Assembly: GCA_002733665.1 (NCBI GenBank)
Contig: NVWM01000010.1
Span: 1 to 64,000, forward strand
Direction: 5' to 3'
Length of the DNA: 64,000 bases
Source: Lutibacter sp.
Lineage (GTDB): Bacteria > Bacteroidota > Bacteroidia > Flavobacteriales > Flavobacteriaceae
Made by a program: the position numbers and the translations under genes
The notes under the pieces: model-generated
Told to the model about the DNA's origin: nothing
Seen by the model: only the letters and a program-made list of their open reading frames with translations
Database searches by the model: none
Shown: positions 51,249-59,117 of the stretch, one piece after another
Layout of the letters: each line of letters begins with the position of its first letter
How positions within the stretch are numbered: the stretch's first letter is position 1

Positions 51249-51277
51249 ATGAGATTCCTGCCTTTGCAGGAATGACA
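51249..51277. repeat. A-type hairpin between paaB and paaC
   Basis: TGAGATTCCTGC-ctt-TGCAGGAATGACA: a complete A-type copy in reversed orientation, with both TGTCA and TCTCA ends intact. Confidence 0.88.
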
Positions 51278-51281
51278 ATTA

Positions 51282-51566
51282 TTACATATGTTTTACTTCG
51301 TCTGGTAAATCGTAAAATGTTGGATGACGATAAATTTTATCCTGTGCAGGTTCAAACATCTCTCCATTATTTTCTGGATTTGATGCAGTAATATTTTTTG
51401 ATTCTACAACCCAAATACTCACACCTTCATTTCGTCTGGTATACACATCGCGTGCATTTTCTAAAGCCATTTCAGCATCTGCTGCATGAAGGCTTCCAAA
51501 ATGCCTGTGTTCTAATCCGTTTTTACTTCTTACGAAGACTTCCCAAAGTGGCCAATTCTTACTCAT
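51282..51566 (-). CDS. paaB: Phenylacetyl-CoA epoxidase subunit B
   Basis: PaaB is the small bridging subunit of the PaaABCE epoxidase. The 94-residue length and sequence are diagnostic: NWPLWEVFVRSKNGLEHRHFGSLH near the N-terminus, ALENARDVYTRRNEGVSIWVV in the middle, and the C-terminal DKIYRHPTFYDLPDEVKHM (split here to keep motifs short). It is set between hairpin repeats and the second GIY-YIG gene, which separates it from paaA. Confidence 0.95.
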   Translation of the reverse strand: MSKNWPLWEVFVRSKNGLEHRHFGSLHAADAEMALENARDVYTRRNEGVSIWVVESKNITASNPENNGEMFEPAQDKIYRHPTFYDLPDEVKHM

Positions 51567-51572
51567 ATTTTT

Positions 51573-51594
51573 AATGCCTGCGAAAGCAGGTATC
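51573..51594. repeat. A'-type hairpin at the downstream end of GIY-YIG gene 2
   Basis: ATGCCTGC-gaaa-GCAGGTAT (one G-U pair) followed by CTTA, 20 bases beyond the GIY-YIG stop. Same class as the one at 46582. Confidence 0.82.
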
Positions 51595-51614
51595 TTATTA
51601 ATTAAACCTAAAAT

Positions 51615-51929
51615 TTACTTTCTAATTTTATTAAAATTTAAATTCCAGTTGATACTTAAATCTGACCAACTTGGATTCATTTCTTCTATTAATTCAATTT
51701 TCCAATCTCTTTTCCATTTTTTGAATTGTCTTTCCCTTTTTTCAGCATCTCTACCATTTTCAAACTCTTCAAAATAAATCAATTTATCACAATTATATTT
51801 TGCTGTGAATGCTTTCGGAAATATTTTTAATCTGTGCTCTTTTACTCTTTCTTCAATATTATCAGTTACACCAATATAAATTACTCCATTACGCTTATTT
51901 GCCATAATATAGACATACCAATGGTTCAT
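51615..51929 (-). CDS. Small solitary GIY-YIG nuclease, copy 2
   Basis: A 104-residue single GIY-YIG domain: WYVYIMANKRNGVIYIGVT, NIEERVKEHRL, FENGRDAEKRERQFKKWKRD with the catalytic Glu, and the C-terminal NPSWSDLSINWNL. It is clearly related to copy 1 at 42277 but well diverged (about half the residues differ), so the two are not a recent duplicate. It lies between paaA and paaB, eight bases after the paaA stop, and has hairpins on both sides, as copy 1 does. Confidence 0.88.
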   Translation of the reverse strand: MNHWYVYIMANKRNGVIYIGVTDNIEERVKEHRLKIFPKAFTAKYNCDKLIYFEEFENGRDAEKRERQFKKWKRDWKIELIEEMNPSWSDLSINWNLNFNKIRK

Positions 51930-51937
51930 TTTATTTA

Positions 51938-52915
51938 CTATGAGACCTCTTTTTTCAAAGAGGTTTGTTTCTTTTCTGCGTGTGCCATTGCCGCATCACG
52001 AACCCATTCTCCACGTTCCCAAGCGCCAACTCTGGCTTTCATACGTTCTTTATTGCAAGGTCCATGACCTTTTACTACTTGCCAAAATTCATCCCAATTT
52101 ATTTCTCCAAAATCATAACTCTTCTTTTCTTCATTCCATTTTAAATCTGGATCTGGAATAGTCAAGCCTATTAATTCTGCTTGAGGAACCGTTTGGTCGA
52201 TAAATTGCTGACGTAAGTCATCATTTGATTTACGTTTCAATTTCCATTTCATAGATTGTTCTGTATGTACAGATTCTGCATCTGTTGGTCCGAGCATCAT
52301 AAGTGATGGCCACCACCAACGGTTCAATGCATCTTGTGCCAATTCTTTTTGCTCAGGAGTTCCGTTTGTCAATTTTATCATGATTTCATAGCCTTGGCGT
52401 TGATGAAAACTTTCTTCCTTACATACTCTTACCATTGCGCGTGCATATGGTCCGTAAGAAGTGTTACATAAAGGGACTTGATTGATGATTGCTGCTCCAT
52501 CTACCAACCAGCCAATCGCTCCCATATCTGCCCAAGTAATAGTTGGGTAATTAAAAATACTTGAATATTTTGCTTTTCCTGAGTGAAGTTGTTCATATAA
52601 TTCATCACGAGAAATCCCTAAAGTTTCACAAGCAGAATACAAGTATAACCCATGACCTGCTTCGTCTTGAACTTTGGCTAATAAAGCCACTTTCCGTCTT
52701 AATGAAGGCGCTCTAGTAATCCAATTTCCTTCTGGAAGCATCCCTACAATTTCAGAATGCGCATGTTGTGACATTTGCCTGATATGTGTCTTTCGATACT
52801 TTTCTGGCATCCAATCTTTAGGTTCAATTTTTTCGTCACGAGCAATTCGTGCTTCAAATTGTTCTTCTAGACTTCGACTACGCTCAGTCTCCATATTTAA
52901 TTGTTCTTCACTCAT
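51938..52915 (-). CDS. paaA: Phenylacetyl-CoA epoxidase catalytic subunit A
   Basis: PaaA holds the di-iron site that epoxidises the aromatic ring of phenylacetyl-CoA. It has 325 residues with ligand segments [35 protein letters not shown] and [15 protein letters not shown], all canonical. The N-terminus is about ten residues longer than in E. coli. Residues about 9-16 (TERSRSL) are encoded by an in-frame D-type hairpin, and the last eight residues (TSLKKEVS) by another hairpin. The rest is fully conserved, so the enzyme should be active. Confidence 0.95.
   Translation of the reverse strand: MSEEQLNMETERSRSLEEQFEARIARDEKIEPKDWMPEKYRKTHIRQMSQHAHSEIVGMLPEGNWITRAPSLRRKVALLAKVQDEAGHGLYLYSACETLGISRDELYEQLHSGKAKYSSIFNYPTITWADMGAIGWLVDGAAIINQVPLCNTSYGPYARAMVRVCKEESFHQRQGYEIMIKLTNGTPEQKELAQDALNRWWWPSLMMLGPTDAESVHTEQSMKWKLKRKSNDDLRQQFIDQTVPQAELIGLTIPDPDLKWNEEKKSYDFGEINWDEFWQVVKGHGPCNKERMKARVGAWERGEWVRDAAMAHAEKKQTSLKKEVS
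51941..51965 (-). repeat. Hairpin forming the 3' end of paaA
   Basis: ACCTCTTT-tttc-AAAGAGGT, with a TCTCA end directly next to the paaA stop (minus strand). It lies 12 bases before the GIY-YIG copy 2 start. Confidence 0.75.
52869..52891 (-). repeat. D-type hairpin inserted in frame near the 5' end of paaA
   Basis: AGACT-tcgactacgctc-AGTCT has the standard D loop with a changed but still paired stem. It encodes TERSRSL. Confidence 0.82.
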
Positions 52916-52932
52916 AATTTTGAGTTTTATTT

Positions 52933-54003
52933 TTATACGTCGAAATCAACAACTACTTTTTCCGTAGTTGGAACTGATTGACAACTTAATACCAAGTTCT
53001 GTGATACTTCTTTTTCATCTAATGCATAGTTGATTTTCATTTCAACAGAACCTTCAATTACTCTACATTTACAAGTGCTACACACTCCGCCTTTACATGC
53101 GAAAGGCAAGTCTGCGCCTGCCGCCAATGCTCCGTCAAGAATATTATCATATTCATCTTCCATAATAAAATGAAATTCTTTTCCACCATCTACAATGGTA
53201 ACATCAGTTCCTTCAACTTTATGTTCTAATGCTTCTGCAATATGTTTATTATCATCAGGATTTCCAGAAAAGAAGAGCTCATAATGGATTTTATTTTTAT
53301 CTAATCCTTTTTCTTCTAAATGATCTCTAATTAAGAAAATCATGTCTTGAGGTCCGCAGATAAAAGCATGATTAGTATCTTCTATATCAATGAATGTTTT
53401 GGTTAAAACACTTAATTTTTCAGTATCAAAACGTCCATTCAGAAAAGGGATATCTCGTTGTTCTTTTGTCAAAAAATAAAATACCTGAAACCGACCAAAG
53501 AACTGATTTTTTAATTGTTCAATTTCTTCTTTAAAGATAATAGATTTTACTGTGCGATTTAAATAGAATAATTTGAATGTACTATTTGGTTCAGAAAGTA
53601 AATGTGTTTTAATGATTGATAGCATTGGTGTTATTCCACTTCCTGCAGCAAAAGCAATATGGTTTTTTGATGATTCTGGCTCAATATCAATATAGAAATT
53701 TCCAGAAGGCTGCATTAAATCTATAGTATCTCCAATTTTCAATTTGGTATTGGCATAAGAAGAAAAAACGCCTCCAGGAATTTGTTTAATTGCAACTTTC
53801 CATTTCTTGTCCAATGGACTTGAGCATAATGAATAAGAGCGTCGCACGTCTTCGTCGTTTATAATTTTACGAAGTGTCAGATGCTGACCTTGAATGAAAC
53901 TAAAATTGTCTTGAAGATGTTTTGGTATATCAAATTCTACGACAACAGTATCTTTTGTTTCTTTATAGATATCTGCAATTCTTACCGAATGAAAATCTGC
54001 CAT
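52933..54003 (-). CDS. paaE: Phenylacetyl-CoA epoxidase reductase subunit E
   Basis: PaaE passes electrons from NADPH to the PaaAC di-iron site. It has 356 residues: an FNR-like FAD domain ([10 protein letters not shown]), an NAD(P) domain ([24 protein letters not shown]) and a C-terminal plant-type 2Fe-2S domain with cysteines in [15 protein letters not shown] and LSCQS. The ATG at 54003 is chosen over a TTG at 54018. It is the first gene of the paa block, directly after a -7 box and the palindromic operator. Confidence 0.95.
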   Translation of the reverse strand: MADFHSVRIADIYKETKDTVVVEFDIPKHLQDNFSFIQGQHLTLRKIINDEDVRRSYSLCSSPLDKKWKVAIKQIPGGVFSSYANTKLKIGDTIDLMQPSGNFYIDIEPESSKNHIAFAAGSGITPMLSIIKTHLLSEPNSTFKLFYLNRTVKSIIFKEEIEQLKNQFFGRFQVFYFLTKEQRDIPFLNGRFDTEKLSVLTKTFIDIEDTNHAFICGPQDMIFLIRDHLEEKGLDKNKIHYELFFSGNPDDNKHIAEALEHKVEGTDVTIVDGGKEFHFIMEDEYDNILDGALAAGADLPFACKGGVCSTCKCRVIEGSVEMKINYALDEKEVSQNLVLSCQSVPTTEKVVVDFDV

Positions 54004-54024
54004 GTATAAATTAATCAATTTACG

Positions 54025-54044
54025 AAACTAACAACCGTTAGTTT
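54025..54044 (-). promoter_or_regulatory. Operator palindrome of the paa operon (probable TetR site)
   Basis: AAACTAAC-AACC-GTTAGTTT: perfect 8-bp inverted repeat placed just downstream of the -7 box (54051-54058) and 21 bases before the paaE ATG, where a bound repressor would block initiation. The TetR gene at 54079 lies directly upstream on the same strand. Confidence 0.75.
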
Positions 54045-54050
54045 AGATTA

Positions 54051-54058
54051 CAAATTTA
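54051..54058 (-). promoter_or_regulatory. -7 box of the paa operon
   Basis: TAAATTTG on the minus strand matches TAnnTTTG exactly, with predicted initiation inside or just before the operator palindrome. Confidence 0.68.
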
Positions 54059-54078
54059 CAAAAAAAATACTTTAAAAA

Positions 54079-54642
54079 TTAAATTTTAACACCATTTATC
54101 AGTACATCACTAAGGCTATTGGCTAGTTCATTAATATCTTTTTGATTTGGTGTCCAAAGATATAACGACCTAAGAGTTGAAAGCATTGAGAAAAGCATAA
54201 TTTCAGAATTTGAATTAGAAATTTCTTTTTTTGAAATACCTTCATTAATAATTTCTCTAAAATCTTCTTCATATTTATGTCTGAGAGATAAATAATAGTC
54301 TAATTTTTCTTCAAGATGCATCCAATCATTGTTTAATGAGGCCATGCCGTTAGTGTTTTCACTAGTTATTTTTACATGTAAAGAAATTATTTCTTTAAGT
54401 TTGTCAATAGAATTTAAGTCAGATTTTAAAATATTATTCATTTCATCAGTAAATTCTTCTGCAAGAGAAATAATAATATTGGTCAATATTTCTTGTTTAG
54501 AATTGATGTGATTGTAAAGACTTGCAGCTTTTATTCCCATTGATTTAGCAATGTCTCTCATAGTTACAGCACTATATCCCTTTTTTTTGAATAATTTGGT
54601 TGCAGTATGAATTATTTCGTCTTTTCTATTTTCTTGTTTCAT
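54079..54642 (-). CDS. TetR/AcrR-family regulator (probable paa repressor)
   Basis: A 187-residue regulator. The N-terminal helix-turn-helix is classical (ATKLFKKKGYSAVTMRDIA, GIKAASLYNHINSKQEIL, residues about 10-55), followed by a helical ligand-binding domain. Position at the head of the phenylacetate operon, in the same direction, suggests it senses phenylacetyl-CoA or a related acyl-CoA, as PaaR does in other bacteria. Whether it binds the palindrome 35 bases downstream of its stop is inference. No matching palindrome was found before its own start. Confidence 0.88.
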   Translation of the reverse strand: MKQENRKDEIIHTATKLFKKKGYSAVTMRDIAKSMGIKAASLYNHINSKQEILTNIIISLAEEFTDEMNNILKSDLNSIDKLKEIISLHVKITSENTNGMASLNNDWMHLEEKLDYYLSLRHKYEEDFREIINEGISKKEISNSNSEIMLFSMLSTLRSLYLWTPNQKDINELANSLSDVLINGVKI

Positions 54643-54744
54643 TTAATAAAAAGAGTATTATTATAGTTTATTCAAAAATAATTAAAATCCATTTGATTTA
54701 GAGTTATTGTGAAATTCTTTTTTATTTTTATCAAAAATTTTGAA

Positions 54745-55044
54745 ATGATGTTTTTTAATTTATTTAAAAAGAAAAATACTATGAATGATATTCAAGAATA
54801 TCTAAAGAGAGGTGCAGTCGTAGTTGATGTGAGAACACAAGCAGAATGGGATGAAGGACACGTAGAAGGGTCTAGAAGAATTGAATTAGGATTGATTCCT
54901 ATAAAGTTAGATGAAATAAAAGCATATAATAAACCTGTAATTGTAGTTTGTAGAAGTGGAACACGTAGTGGTCAAGCAATGCAACACTTATCAAAATACG
55001 GAATTGACGTTATAAATGGAGGAGCGTGGCAAAACCTTTTATAA
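54745..55044 (+). CDS. Rhodanese-like domain protein
   Basis: A single rhodanese domain of about 99 residues, with the active Cys in VVCRSGTRSGQA near residue 71 and the substrate loop AVVVDVRTQAEWDEGHVEGS. Such proteins transfer sulfane sulfur. The ATG at 54745 is preferred (a GTG at 54709 would add 12 hydrophobic residues; an ATG at 54748 is also possible). A hydrophobic N-terminus (MMFFNLFKKKN) may be a weak membrane association. It is divergent from the TetR gene and is not obviously linked to phenylacetate use. Confidence 0.85.
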   Translation: MMFFNLFKKKNTMNDIQEYLKRGAVVVDVRTQAEWDEGHVEGSRRIELGLIPIKLDEIKAYNKPVIVVCRSGTRSGQAMQHLSKYGIDVINGGAWQNLL

Positions 55045-55070
55045 CTACTTGCTTTATTACAATACTAACT

Positions 55071-55751
55071 TTAGGCTTGTGGGTTTTTTAGTTCGAATAA
55101 TAATGGGTTTGAAATGAATAGTAATTCTATCAATGTCCGAATTAAAATTAAAAGTATTGCAACAATAAAAACACCTGAAGAGAAGATGATGAAAAAGCCA
55201 CCTAAAATTACTGCGAATTGCTGAATAATAATTCGAACATAAGGCTGAGAGAATATTTCTCGGACTCGAGCTTTTTTATAGACTTGAGTTTGAATAAAAT
55301 TAAGATAATAGTCTGCAAGATTGTAAATCAATATCGATATTAAAACGATAATCATTCCTTTCAAACTCATTACATAACTGATATTGTGGATGAGGTTAAA
55401 ACCACTTGTGATGTTGCTGTCGTTCATTTCTAAGAAACTAAATACAAAGATCAATTGAATGGCTACAAAAAAAAGATAATGCACCAGAAAAAAGAGGATA
55501 GTACTGTACGATTCTTTTGATGAAGGGTTACTAGAAATAATGGTAAACATTTTAAAAGCATGCACAATACCAATAATAATGGTTTCGAGAAAGTAAGCAA
55601 TGACAATTGTCAAGGCATCTGTTTTGTCAAAAATAAGTAAGCCAATTAAAAAAACAGCATTGAGCCAAACAAAGAGATTTTGCTTATTAATTGTAAATAT
55701 ATTTGTAGTGATGATATCATTTAATTTTATTTCAGAACGACTTTTATACAT
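55071..55751 (-). CDS. DUF6498-like multi-pass membrane protein
   Basis: A 226-residue protein with about five or six transmembrane helices, beginning near residue 25 (LFVWLNAVFLIGLLIF) and continuing through the C-terminal third (VILGGFFIIFSSGVFIVAILLILI). TIVIAYFLETIIIGIVHAFKM is typical of a family of bacterial membrane proteins of unknown function labelled DUF6498. No transport or enzyme motif was seen. It is convergent with the rhodanese gene. Confidence 0.65.
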   Translation of the reverse strand: MYKSRSEIKLNDIITTNIFTINKQNLFVWLNAVFLIGLLIFDKTDALTIVIAYFLETIIIGIVHAFKMFTIISSNPSSKESYSTILFFLVHYLFFVAIQLIFVFSFLEMNDSNITSGFNLIHNISYVMSLKGMIIVLISILIYNLADYYLNFIQTQVYKKARVREIFSQPYVRIIIQQFAVILGGFFIIFSSGVFIVAILLILIRTLIELLFISNPLLFELKNPQA

Positions 55752-55818
55752 AATACTATAAGTTAGGAAGTAGGTTGTCTGGAATACTTGAAGGATTAGA
55801 TGTTCCTTTTTTAAATTA

Positions 55819-56397
55819 TTAATTCACCATTTTTCCATGAAGATAATTTCGGGTATCTCTTTGTACACCTCTTACATAGATTTTCCATTCGCCAGATTTT
55901 TTATCATCAACATAATTTCCTTCTCTCTCTATTTTACCACTGAATCCATAAAACTTCCATTGGCCAGATTTTTTTCCGTTTAAATAATTCCCTGTTTTTA
56001 GTAACTCACCACTTGTGTGGTAATATTTCCATTCACCATTTGCTTTTTTATTGGTAATGTGTCCGGCATACATTAATGTTTTGTCTTCATAATACCCTTT
56101 TTTAGGACCAACCCTTTCTCCTTTAACATAATCTTGAGTATATTCTAAAACACCTTCTTTATCGTATTTTTCATGTAAACCATTAAAGACACCATTAAGA
56201 AAAATGAATTTTGCATCAATTTTGCCATTTTCATGGTAAAACTTCCATTCTCCAGATGCTTTTTCATTCTCATCAAAAAAACCTTCTTGCTTTAAATTAC
56301 CATTATCATAATATTTAGTATGTTTTTTTTGTGCATAAATATTTGTTGAAATGTAAACTATTAATAGAATTGCAAATGTGTTTCTAAGTGTTTTCAT
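55819..56397 (-). CDS. Secreted MORN-variant (YwqK-like) repeat protein
   Basis: A 192-residue protein with a signal peptide (ending IYAQ, residue 22) and about six copies of a YwqK-type repeat (KYYDNGNLKQEGFF, GEWKFYHENGKIDAKFIF, GQWKFYGFSGKIEREGNY, and so on). These tandem beta hairpins are often labelled as antitoxin-like in databases, but there is no toxin gene here, and an exported structural or binding role is more likely. It lies just downstream of the NarL-type regulator, on the same strand. Confidence 0.8.
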   Translation of the reverse strand: MKTLRNTFAILLIVYISTNIYAQKKHTKYYDNGNLKQEGFFDENEKASGEWKFYHENGKIDAKFIFLNGVFNGLHEKYDKEGVLEYTQDYVKGERVGPKKGYYEDKTLMYAGHITNKKANGEWKYYHTSGELLKTGNYLNGKKSGQWKFYGFSGKIEREGNYVDDKKSGEWKIYVRGVQRDTRNYLHGKMVN

Positions 56398-56407
56398 GAT
56401 GTGTTTT

Positions 56408-57058
56408 TTATATTAAATTATGTTTTCTACCTTTTATCACAGCCTCCATCTTATTGTGAACTTGCAATTTCCGGTATATATTTTCAATATGTTTTCTCAC
56501 TGTTCCTGAAGAAATAATCAAATTATCTGCAATTGCATTGTAGTTTAAACCTTTGCTTAAATGCTCTAAAATTTCTGTTTCGCGTTTGCTCAATTCTACT
56601 TTTTCTTTATCTATGTTGTCTTTTATTTCTATTGGATTTCGCAATAAATTTAATGTCTTTAAAGCAATACTTGGAGACATTGGTGCGCCACCATTAACAA
56701 CTTCTAGAATGCATTTGTGTAAACTTTCAGGATCTATTTCTTTTAATAAATAACCATTTGCACCTGCTTTAATGGCGTTAAAAATGTTTTCGTCATCATC
56801 AAAAACAGTCAACATAATTACTTTGATATGCGGATATTTATTTTTTACAATTTCAGTTGCCTTGATGCCGTCCATTTCTGGCATTTGTATATCCATTAAA
56901 ATAACATCAAGATTGTGATTTTCTTCAAGTTTCCCAATCAATTCAGCACCATTTGATGCTTTGTACTTATAATTTAAGTCATCAAAAAAGGATAATTTTT
57001 CAATGACTGCTTTTGCCAAAAAACTATTGTCTTCTGCGATGGCTATTTTTAAATTCAT
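56408..57058 (-). CDS. NarL/FixJ-family response regulator
   Basis: A 216-residue regulator: receiver domain (IAIAEDNSFLAKAVIE, phospho-acceptor in DVILMDIQMPEMDGIKATE, MLTVFDDDENIFNAIKAGANGYLLKE) and a C-terminal LuxR-type HTH (LSKRETEILEHLSKGL, AIADNLIISSGTVRKHIENIYRKL). The ATG at 57058 is chosen; an upstream in-frame start at 57148 adds 30 residues with no role. The kinase gene (57174-59003) lies just upstream on the same strand, so the two form a system. Confidence 0.93.
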   Translation of the reverse strand: MNLKIAIAEDNSFLAKAVIEKLSFFDDLNYKYKASNGAELIGKLEENHNLDVILMDIQMPEMDGIKATEIVKNKYPHIKVIMLTVFDDDENIFNAIKAGANGYLLKEIDPESLHKCILEVVNGGAPMSPSIALKTLNLLRNPIEIKDNIDKEKVELSKRETEILEHLSKGLNYNAIADNLIISSGTVRKHIENIYRKLQVHNKMEAVIKGRKHNLI

Positions 57059-57173
57059 ATCAATTGTTGTTTGTTTGCTATCTATTCTAAAAATATCTGT
57101 AGCGTTTCTAATGCTATAACTGGTCATATTATAATATTGTTTTTTCAAAATTACATTGATGAATAGTTATTTC

Positions 57174-59003
57174 CTATACGGCATTTGTCGTATTTTTATC
57201 TAAACGAATATGTATAGAAGTACCTTGGTTTATAGTTGAGGTTAGATCGATCTTACCGTTGATTTCTTCAATACGTTTTTGCATATTATTGAGACCGTTA
57301 CCAAATTCAACCGTAGTGATATCAAATCCTTTTCCATTATCTTTTATAAGTATGTTAAAGGTGTTTTTTTCTTCAGAAAAATCAATATCTATTTGTGAAG
57401 CCTCAGCATACTTTAGTGTATTATTGATGCTTTCTTGTATTACTCTAAAGATGTTTATTCCAATAACAGAAGAAAAAATAATATTGGATTTGACATTGTT
57501 TTTAAGGTTAAATTTAACATCATTTTTTGCAAGTTTGGTTTTTTCAATAAGCCCTAAAACGCGTCCATAAAAATCTTGATACGTAATTTCATTTTTATTC
57601 ATTGCCCAAATTGTATCTCGAAGTTGAGAAATAGTTGAAGTAGCAAAGTTATTGATATTGGATAATTTATCTTTTAACTTACTATCGGATGTTTTAGTTA
57701 AAAACTTTAGGTTATCAATCGAAGAAATGATGAATGTTAGTTGTGAGCCTATGTTGTCGTGTAAATCACGCGAAATTCTTAAACGTTGCTCTTGTAACTT
57801 ATTTTGTGTTTTAGTTTGTGAGAGTTCGTCTTTTAAAACCAATTGCGCTCTTAACTGTTTGCGTTTATTTTTTTGATATTTATAAACCCCAAATGAAAGT
57901 AAACAAACAAGTAATAATCCTGATCCAAGTGCGGTATTAAAGAGGTTTTTATTTTTTATTTGAAGTTCTTGTTCTAGTATTTCTTCTTTTTGTACTGCAA
58001 TTTCTTTTTCTTTCTTTTCAGTTTCAAACTCTATTTGTAATTCTGCAACACGGCTATTTGTTTGAGCATTTAATGTGCTGTCTTTGAGAGATTGATAAAT
58101 TGTATTGTATTGAAATGCTTTTTTGTAATTGTTAAGTTTTCTGTATGACGATGTTATCTTTTCAGCACAATACTTTTGTAGATTATAAAATTTATTTTCT
58201 TTAGATAAATCAAATCCTTTTATAAAATAATCAATTGATTTTAAGTGATCTTCTTGTTCAAAATATAAGTCCCCATAATATGCGTAAACATCTGCTATGC
58301 CATAAATGTCATTTCGTTTTTTGCGTATTACGTATGAGCTGTCAATATATTTCTTAGCGATATCAAAGTTTTTTTGAATAATATTAACTGTAGCTATATG
58401 TGCGTAACCATAAGGGATACCAATACTGTCATTATTTGCTTTTTTAAGCATAAGAGACTTGTTATGATAATAAATTGCGCTATCAAAATTTTCTAAGATT
58501 GCTTGTAAAATTCCGTAGTTGTCATAAAGAGCATCAATTTTTGATGATTTGGAGTTTTTAATTAGTCTGATGCCTTTTCTCATATATAATAACGCATCGT
58601 CTATATTTTCATGTTTTAGCATAAAGCCTAGTTCTCCATAAGAATTTCCGGCCATATCAAATTCTTCTAATTTTTCAAAAACAGTTATAGCCTTTAAACT
58701 GTATAATATTTTTTTCTCTCGTTTGTCTTTATAAGTATAGATTAAAGATAATTTTGAATATGCTTGGGCTAGTGAAAGAGAATCATTTAACTCAACAGCA
58801 ATTTCTACAGCTTTGTTGGTGAGTATTTCTGATTTAGAAATATTGCCAATAAACTTATCGTATGGTATTTTTAATATTTCTTCAAGTTGTTTCTCTTTAG
58901 ACAATTTTTTGATAGATACATCAAGGCTATCTACATAAGAATTTTCTTGTGAAAATGCGGTGCTTGATAAAAATAATAATAGTAAATAATAGTTTACTTT
59001 CAT
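57174..59003 (-). CDS. TPR sensor histidine kinase (HisKA_3 type)
   Basis: A 609-residue kinase. It has a signal peptide (ending FSQ), about seven TPR repeats (residues about 70-315), a coiled coil, one transmembrane helix (about 350-370, LLVCLLSFGVYK), a HisKA_3 helix with phospho-acceptor in LRISRDLHDNIGSQLTFIIS, and an ATPase domain (VIQESINNTLKYAEAS, DNGKGFD, GNGLNNMQKR). It pairs with the NarL-type regulator. This is the third TPR- or propeller-sensing kinase in the window. Confidence 0.93.
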   Translation of the reverse strand: MKVNYYLLLLFLSSTAFSQENSYVDSLDVSIKKLSKEKQLEEILKIPYDKFIGNISKSEILTNKAVEIAVELNDSLSLAQAYSKLSLIYTYKDKREKKILYSLKAITVFEKLEEFDMAGNSYGELGFMLKHENIDDALLYMRKGIRLIKNSKSSKIDALYDNYGILQAILENFDSAIYYHNKSLMLKKANNDSIGIPYGYAHIATVNIIQKNFDIAKKYIDSSYVIRKKRNDIYGIADVYAYYGDLYFEQEDHLKSIDYFIKGFDLSKENKFYNLQKYCAEKITSSYRKLNNYKKAFQYNTIYQSLKDSTLNAQTNSRVAELQIEFETEKKEKEIAVQKEEILEQELQIKNKNLFNTALGSGLLLVCLLSFGVYKYQKNKRKQLRAQLVLKDELSQTKTQNKLQEQRLRISRDLHDNIGSQLTFIISSIDNLKFLTKTSDSKLKDKLSNINNFATSTISQLRDTIWAMNKNEITYQDFYGRVLGLIEKTKLAKNDVKFNLKNNVKSNIIFSSVIGINIFRVIQESINNTLKYAEASQIDIDFSEEKNTFNILIKDNGKGFDITTVEFGNGLNNMQKRIEEINGKIDLTSTINQGTSIHIRLDKNTTNAV

Positions 59004-59046
59004 TTATTAAGTATTGCTATTGAGAGGCTTGACTAAAATACAAAAA

Positions 59047-59080
59047 AAACCAACGTTTACAAATTTGTAAACGTTGGTTT
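59047..59080 (-). terminator. Terminator of the MORN-repeat gene (perfect 34-base palindrome)
   Basis: AAACCAACGTTTACAAA and its exact reverse complement form a 17-bp stem. On the minus strand it is followed by TTTTTG, about 38 bases past the stop of the MORN gene at 59118. It also isolates the kinase gene start at 59003. Confidence 0.88.
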
Positions 59081-59117
59081 CGCATTAAACACAATTGCTC
59101 TCTTTCTTATAGCAATA

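Noticed and set aside
37715-52891. CRISPR array made of the hairpin repeats
   Set aside because: Spacing is irregular (from tens of bases to kilobases), stems differ and no cas gene is present.
55819-56397. Toxin-antitoxin module (YwqK annotated as antitoxin)
   Set aside because: The protein has a signal peptide and there is no toxin gene beside it.
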